Assembly (NCBI GenBank): GCA_022453515.1
Contig: JAJNNY010000136.1
Location: 1 to 27,383, forward strand
DNA from: Astrocystis sublimbata
Lineage: Eukaryota; Ascomycota; Sordariomycetes; Xylariales; Xylariaceae
Direction: 5' to 3'
Length of the DNA: 27,383 nucleotides
The notes under the pieces: generated by a model
The model's input: the letters and a program-made list of their open reading frames with translations, nothing else
Told to the model about the DNA's origin: nothing
Databases searched by the model: none
Shown: in pieces, positions 21,627 through 27,383 of the stretch
How positions within the stretch are numbered: position 1 is the first letter of the stretch
Layout: every line of letters starts with the position of its first letter
Translations under genes and position numbers: made by a program

Positions 21627-22515
21627 GGCGAATTGGGGAAGCTTTTTGGCGAGGATGTTTAGCGGAAAAATGGTTACTCGGGCTACTGGATCAGTGAACT
21701 TGTATCAGCCAAGATTGACGTGCCCAGATAAAGTTCGACACAAGTGGTTTAAGTGACGTTCCGTAATAACTCAACATTGAAGTTGGCAGGTGAGAAGTTC
21801 TACGAGTCAAGGTCAGCCGGAACATGCGAGAGTGCGCTGTAGCACCGCGACGCTGCCAAATTGTGCGGGGCCAAACACTGCGCACATGAAGAAGTAACAG
21901 TCGAAACAAGTAATCGTAGCTTCTGTGGTCGCTGACGTGAGCGCTTACATCACAGCCAGCAACCCGCGTCATAGTCTACTGTAGAAATTGTCATATCTGA
22001 AAAAGATTCTAGCTATGCATGACCCACAGCCACCAAAATGCAGGACAGTGGGTGATTCGGGGTTCTAATCGCGCGATCCGTATCCAAGTCTCAGTGAACT
22101 GCTCATCATGCCATAATCAACTACACCAAATCGGGGTATTACTGAGAGGGGTGCGGAGTCCGAGCTCACGAAACAAAACCAGAATCAGCAGTGGCTGGTA
22201 AAATGTGTCTGCTCGGGAATATAGGACTATCGAGTCTCGGTTGGTTCGATCCCTTCCGAGCCAGGCCTGGTTATCTTCGTACACACTATCGGCCTTTGAT
22301 GACAATCAAGCTACGCGGGCCAACTCGCCTTATTTTACTAGAGCATAGAAAGAAATCATGTAACAACTCGGAGTGGGAAAACAAAATCAGGTGATCATGG
22401 AACTGGCGCAAGCCTCTAAATATCGAAGTTGTTTCTTAACTAGTTTCAGGAGTTGCAGCGTATAATGCAGAGTATGTTGAATATTTCTGGTTGTTTTGAA
22501 AGATTCTGTTAGAAA
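21627..22515. other. Divergent promoter region between the two P450 genes
   Basis: These 889 bp lie between divergently read P450s and probably carry both promoters. An open frame at 21691-21972 (minus) has no recognisable domain and is not called. Scattered CGG/CCG half-sites are present but no strong dyad was seen. Confidence 0.45.
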
Positions 22516-24252
22516 ATGGCCCTTTACAATCTCATAGTCACATCTTTCATAGGAGTTGGCCTCCCGATCCTCTTCATTCTGATAGTACGATGGCTTCGTG
22601 CTACGCGGCGCCCACCGAACTTCCCCCCTGGTCCTCCTACCAGGCTAGGCTTGGGAAACTTTCACCAAATTCCAGCGGCCTACAACTTTACTAAGGTCCA
22701 TGAATGGGCCCAGGAGTACGGTGCCATCACGGGCCTCAAGATTGGCACCAAAAACATGGTAATAGTCAACAACGCTGAGCTTGTACACGAGTTCCTGGTC
22801 AAAAGGTCTGCGCTCGTGAATGCTAGACCAGAGGTCTACATGGCCCAAAGACATGTATTACCAGATCTATGGAAGCCGTACAGTTTACTATCACCTCCGA
22901 GAGAAAGTAAAATGTTACGGACGATGGGAAAGGAGTACATCACTGGCGCGGGCCTCCTGAAGCTGGGACCCATGCAGAAAGTCGCCGGCACGCGACTTCT
23001 AGATAATCTGGTCGACGCTGGTGATGAGTGGTTTCAGAAAGTCTTGGATTGGTATGTATAGCGAAGCTAAGACTAATGGACTCATCTGGCTCACGCGTTT
23101 GTATAGGTCCTTATCTACACCGACCTGGTTCATGGCTGGAGTTAGGCCTCAGGATCTAGGTGAAGATTGGATTCGGCGGTATCAAGCTGCACAAAGAATG
23201 TTTCTTGGTTATCTTGACCCGGACCAGTCACCAAGGGCTGACATTTTTCCCGTCCTGCGTTGGGTGCCCTGGCTTCTTTCCGAGAACAAACGCAAAGCTA
23301 AGGTCACACGCCAAGCCCTGCTTGATACTTGGAAACCCGTGATGGACGCGGGCAGAAGTGGAAGAAAAGGCTCCATGACGCCATTCTCGTCGAAAGTTCT
23401 AGCACAAGCGGCCGATCCATCAGTTAACTTTACCGATGATGAAGTCAATGTGTTCATCGGCGGTTTATTGTATGTTTCTCCATTCTTCTGGTTATGCTTT
23501 TGTATTTCTTCCTCATATGAACACGCGCTTACACGTTAAGTGACGCCACCTGGACATCCACCGTCATGAGTGTCAACAACCTGGTTCAGGCACTAGCAAG
23601 CCACCCCGAAGTTCAGGGTAAAGTACAGGATGAGATAGAGAGCGTCTTCGCCCAGGATGGTGGCAGCCCTTTGGCCCTCCCGGAACATATCAGAATCGAG
23701 AGAATGCCTTATCTCAGTGCCTGCGTTATGGAGGTGCTACGGTGGCGACCTCTCAGTTCCTATGTCTTTGGGCCCTTTGGGCTTCCACGCGAGACGACAG
23801 AGGATATGATTGTCTCGGGCTACCACATTCCCAAAGGGACCACCGTCGTAATCAACCAGTGGTCTATCGCACACGACGAAAAGTTCTATGACGACCCCTC
23901 ATCCTTCAAACCAGAGCGCTGGCTCAAGGATCCAGTTGGTGCCAAACCTGGTGTTTCGCAGCCCCACAGGAAAGCCACATATTCATTCGGCATGGGATCC
24001 AGAGAATGCCTCGGCAAAGATTATTTCTATCAAAACATCAAAATTGTTTTCGCTCTCATTTTGTGGGCATTTGATATCAAGCCCACCGACACATTAGATA
24101 CGAACCCCTCATCGGGTTATCTTCCGTCAACTGTGTTGCAAGCAAAGCCGTTCAAGGTCGCTTTTGTACCTCGCACACAAGACACGAAAGAAGCAATTGC
24201 GCAAGCAAAGATAGATGGAGAGGCCAAGAGAAACGAACTCCTCGGTTTGTGA
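22516..24252 (+). CDS. Cytochrome P450 monooxygenase, FPPGPP type
   Basis: Three exons, 22516-23051, 23107-23469 and 23541-24252, keep frame across introns of 55 and 71 bp and give 536 aa. An N-terminal membrane span (about 7-27) anchors it in the endoplasmic reticulum, followed by a FPPGPP hinge. ExxR is at 364-367, PERW at 424-427, and the heme motif FGMGSRECLG has Cys456. The I-helix reads GGLFDATWTST (297-307), with Trp304 where most P450s have the Asp/Glu of the acid-alcohol pair. The general look is that of O-methylsterigmatocystin oxidoreductase-like fungal P450s, a group that includes enzymes coupling two phenolic units in bisanthraquinone pathways such as cladofulvin. Hydroxylation or aryl coupling of an anthraquinone is an inference from context. 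Confidence 0.88.
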
Positions 24253-24853
24253 GGTAGAATCCACTGTTTAGAATATCCATGATAAAGAGGACAAGGAAGC
24301 TGCTGTTTTACATACGCATGTGTCGAAATAGGGGTAGTTGATTCATTTCACATCCCTCGAAAGAATGAATGTAGACTCCCACGGAGCTCTTGGGATCTTT
24401 CTGCTTTTACAACTTTCTATGAATATAGACATTACCTATATATTGCTCTACTGTTTTTCACAGTTAGAAGTCCGGGGTGTTGTAGAAATTAATGGGGGCT
24501 TCTACAATTAAGCAACTCCCGCAACACAGGAGTAGGCTAACCCACTACAAAATACAGTATGACAGAGATAAAAAGCGCCAAGTAGACCGAGCTATAAGAA
24601 ACCTTTAATTTTGATTATTATGTACCTCATTTGTTAAAAATGTAGTTTTGAATAACAACTTCTTAGTGAAGTATGAGATATATGAGCGTACTATTCAGTT
24701 GAGTGACTAGAATCTATGGAAAGATGAGAGATGGGAAGGACCTTCTTATGTACATAATGAGCCCGTGACAGTGTAGTGACCCCTTGACCTAAAACCACTT
24801 CAACACTTCTCGCTGCACTGTCGAAGATCCTGCAATTTGCTCGTCAAGCCTCT
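24253..24853. other. Intergenic region between convergent genes
   Basis: These 601 bp hold the 3' ends of the second P450 and the DUF4267-like gene. One small hairpin is visible, TTGTAGAA at 24480-24487 pairing with TTCTACAA at 24500-24507. No gene was recognised. Confidence 0.45.
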
Positions 24854-25319
24854 CTAAGTAGTTGTTCCAGCTTCATCATATATCAGGAGTGAACCTATTA
24901 CCAACAACAGCACGATATTCCTCATATGAGCTGCTGTATTCGTGCCTTGTGGATGCTCAAATAGAACTTTTGTATCGGCGATCCCAGCCCAAGTCCAACA
25001 TAACAGGAATATGCCCAAAACCTTCCTCTCTCTTTGCAACAGTAAGGTATAAACGAAGATTCCGGCGCCAAGATTACGACCGGTTGCAGAAGGCATCAAC
25101 GTGGATGTATCAGCGGTTGCATGGGGAAGCCCAAAGACCACAGACCCTGCAATAAAATGTCAGCAAAAGGTCGACGCGCCTCGATTGAAGGATGGAAATA
25201 CATTGCAGTGGGTCGATGAAAGTCCCTTTGATCCCAGAGTAGACAAGAAGGGACCCTATCAGCCCACTAAATGAGTCTAGAAAAAGCGAGTAGAAGTATG
25301 GCAGACTTGATGCTGCCAT
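24854..25319 (-). CDS. Small DUF4267-like membrane protein
   Basis: Two exons, 25319-25202 and 25146-24854, joined across a 55-bp intron, give 136 aa. The start is the ATG at 25319. Four hydrophobic segments are visible: about 12-28, a central pair around GRNLGAGIFVYTLLL and VLGIFLLCWTWAGIAD, and a C-terminal one. The G-R-N-L-G, A-D and late A-A-H spacing matches what I know of the DUF4267 family, small integral membrane proteins of unknown activity often found near fungal metabolite genes. It is not a DUF1772 anthrone oxygenase by its motifs, though a similar small-membrane-oxygenase role is conceivable. Cluster membership is inferred from position. Confidence 0.65.
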
Positions 25320-26562
25320 GTTGAGCAGTTTAATCTACCTAGGTAGTCAAAGATGAGGTTTGTTCTATCAATATGGGAATAACAAAGACAGACTATTAGA
25401 CAGAAAGATGAAGACCAGAACGCTAGCTTCCGAGAACTGAAGGCAGTCAACCTCATGTTCGATCAATCGGACTGTACCCTTTCCTTTTCACATTGAATGC
25501 AAGTAGCCCGGTTCCTCCGGCTAGAGATGATTCATAACACCGCCTGCTACCAAATGCATATTACGTCGAGGTTACTGAACACGTAATGGATAGACGGTTC
25601 TACGCATGATGATAGTATCGGACTATTTCATCTATAATCGCCAAAGTCCGAACGAATTGAATATAGCAAGAAGCTTGAGGGGCGAGAGGGGTACTGAATC
25701 AGCCACAAAGTAATTGCTGACAGCATAAGTGTACCCAGTTGGGGGCTGCCCAGGGGAAAAAGCAATGCGGGGCGCATGTGATGTGCCTCAATGAGGCTTG
25801 TTGCTGCGACTGTCCGAGTTTTCCGGAGGGTATCCGAAGGAATGCAGGCGGCTGCACGTATGATGTGATCGGGTTTTGTGTTGCTTATTGTCCGAATTGT
25901 CCGAATTGTCCGAAAGGTATTACATGAGGACCTATGTACCTACCCACCAAATATACCTAGGTACGTAAATGACCAAAATAGCTGAGTCTTAATACACCAA
26001 TAGCGAGCGCTGTTAAGAATTAACCCAACTAACCATTTGTGCATAAACACCATTACTCCAATTATTCTACAGGTGGGACAAATGGAAAGGCCATAGTCAG
26101 AATCTTGTCAGCGCTGACGGAAGGCAAAAGCCTGTGACTGTTGATTTTCTATTCTTTGTTCATCATTTGGTAGAGGTCACCGTTTTCCTATGAAGACTGC
26201 TGTCCGATTAGGAGTTTTACTATACATGGTAGGCGGAATGTCTGGTCTTGGATAAACAAAGTGGTGCTGGTCAAGCCCAACGCGGTATTTCATAGCCCAA
26301 ACTCGCGTCAATTTGACATAATAAGTACGACTAGTTAACTGCACTTTATTACAACGCGTGATAAGAGTGTCAACGCAAAAGCATACGACATAATTATACT
26401 CTTAGGATTAATATCGTTATCCTTTATCAGCATTCAAGGATACCGAGCAGTGCCTGTACGAATAGCTTCCAAAGTCATTTTTTATTACTAGCTTGATCTA
26501 GAAGAATCAAGGGGGCAACCAAAACTTCCTAACTTGGTAGACAATGTTTCGTTAGACGTCGT
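25320..26562. other. Long intergenic region
   Basis: These 1.24 kb lie between the DUF4267-like gene and the aldo-keto reductase. They contain only a short cysteine-rich open frame (25781-25927) and AT-rich DNA. This may be the edge of the biosynthetic cluster. Confidence 0.45.
25781..25927 (+). other. Short cysteine-rich open frame, 48 codons, unproven
   Basis: From an ATG at 25781 the frame encodes a peptide with about ten cysteines in 48 residues. It ends in a CPNCPNCPKG run created by a 9-10-bp tandem repeat (TTGTCCGAA, three copies from about 25888). No signal peptide, intron or known family is evident, so it may be chance. Confidence 0.15.
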
Positions 26563-27383
26563 CTACAACTCGCGCGTGTCAGCGTAGCATTGCGACAAAG
26601 CTGCGTCAACATGCCTCGCGCCAGACACATCGGTCGTCTCTACGAGTGTCCGAACCTCAGCCACCTCAGCATCCGTAAGGTCGACATCAAGGGTACCCCA
26701 ATTCTCCTCCAAGTACTTGATGCGCTTGGTGCCCGGGATGGGAATAATGTCGTCGCCTTGTTTCAGGAGCCAAGCTAGAGCCAATTGGCCAGGCGTGATG
26801 TGCTTCCTGTCGGCGATCGCCTTGAATTTGTTAACCAGTTGGACGTTGGCGTCAAAGTTCTCGCCTGCGAACCGGGGAAATCCAGCTCGCATATCGCCCT
26901 CCTTCGCGACTGCGCCTTTCTGGGTTAGGGTCCCCGTGAGCAGGCCCTGCCCAAGCGGCGAGTAGCATACGATGGCGACACCGAGCTCGCGCGCAGTCCG
27001 GAGAATGTGGGTGCCACCCGGCCCCTCAGGCTCCCGCTCGAAGACGGAGTACTCCAGTTGGACGGCATCGACGTGCGCAACCGCGCATGCACGGCGCAGC
27101 GTCTTGGAACTGACCTCAGACAGCCCAATATACTTAATCTTTCCTTCGCTAAAACGCCATCAGCTATTGGTAATCCCTGAGAGGAAGGGCAGGGTGGGCA
27201 ATGCTTACGCTTTGAGTTCGGCAAGTGCTTTCATAGTTTCCTCGATTGGAGTCTCGTAATTGGCTCGATGCATGTAATAGAGATCGATATAGTCTGTTCC
27301 AAGAATTCTCAGACTCTCGTCGCAGGCCTTCTTAGCATAACCGTATGAAGAGTCGAGCGCCCAGTTTGCGGAACCTTTCACGA
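26563..27383 (-). CDS. Aldo-keto reductase, partial (5' end beyond window)
   Basis: Two exons are visible: 26563-27148 and 27209 to beyond the right edge, separated by a 60-bp GTAAG...TAG intron. The frame runs unbroken to the edge. Motifs of the NADPH-dependent aldo-keto reductase superfamily include [42 protein letters not shown] and the cofactor-binding IPIPGTKR. It most resembles the yeast YakC/auxin-induced-type branch that reduces aldehydes and ketones. The catalytic Asp-Tyr-Lys part lies outside the window. Related reductases occur in some polyketide clusters, but a 1.2-kb gap separates it from the DUF4267-like gene, so membership is uncertain. Confidence 0.88.

Noticed and set aside
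21691..21972. 93-codon minus-strand frame upstream of the first P450
   Set aside because: The composition is Arg/Ser-rich as in non-coding frames. A hydrophobic stretch in another frame is short and stops quickly.
24480..24507. 8-bp hairpin as a bacterial-type terminator
   Set aside because: The organism is a eukaryote, so an intrinsic terminator is not expected. The stem is short and could be chance.

Overview
The window is DNA from a filamentous ascomycete (Pezizomycotina). Genes are broken by many short GT-AG introns of about 49-71 bp with CTAAC/CTGAC-like branch sites. The gene content is that of a fungal secondary-metabolite cluster, and one AT-rich terminal-inverted-repeat element is present. 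Genus cannot be read from the sequence.

Bases 1-14471 form one giant inverted repeat. Position x on the left pairs with about 14469-x on the right, drifting to 14472-x in the first kilobase. The left arm (1-7029) runs off the window edge, so the full palindrome is at least 14.47 kb. Its centre (7030-7439) is a roughly 410-bp AT-rich element with its own long, imperfect inverted repeats. Each arm carries, from the centre outwards, a remnant of a P-loop ATPase-like gene cut off at the element, a 320-aa protein of unknown function, and a non-reducing polyketide synthase (PKS). The arms look identical from about 1.24 kb to the centre. The outer 1.24 kb of the left arm differs by five single-base indels that break the left PKS. 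The right PKS is intact, with six exons and a 1812-aa product.

Bases about 10.3-25.3 kb read as one gene cluster. The right PKS has domains SAT-KS-AT-PT-ACP and no thioesterase. It is transcribed away from a metallo-beta-lactamase-type thioesterase (16672-17675), the trans-acting enzyme that releases product in anthraquinone/emodin-type clusters. Next come a small EthD-domain protein like the decarboxylases of those clusters (18804-19366), a cytochrome P450 with a one-base deletion inside its heme-binding motif (19821-21626, minus), an intact second P450 with an unusual I-helix (22516-24252, plus), and a small DUF4267-like membrane protein (24854-25319, minus). An aldo-keto reductase (26563-window end, minus) runs off the right edge and may or may not belong. 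The likely product class is an anthrone/anthraquinone or a dimer of one. No DUF1772-type anthrone oxygenase, O-methyltransferase or pathway regulator is visible.

The most unusual feature is the palindrome. It is centred on a transposon-like inverted repeat, and the gene the element interrupts is present only as its 3' half, mirrored on both sides. This fits either fold-back duplication seeded by the element or an assembly artefact at a contig end. The sequence alone does not settle which.
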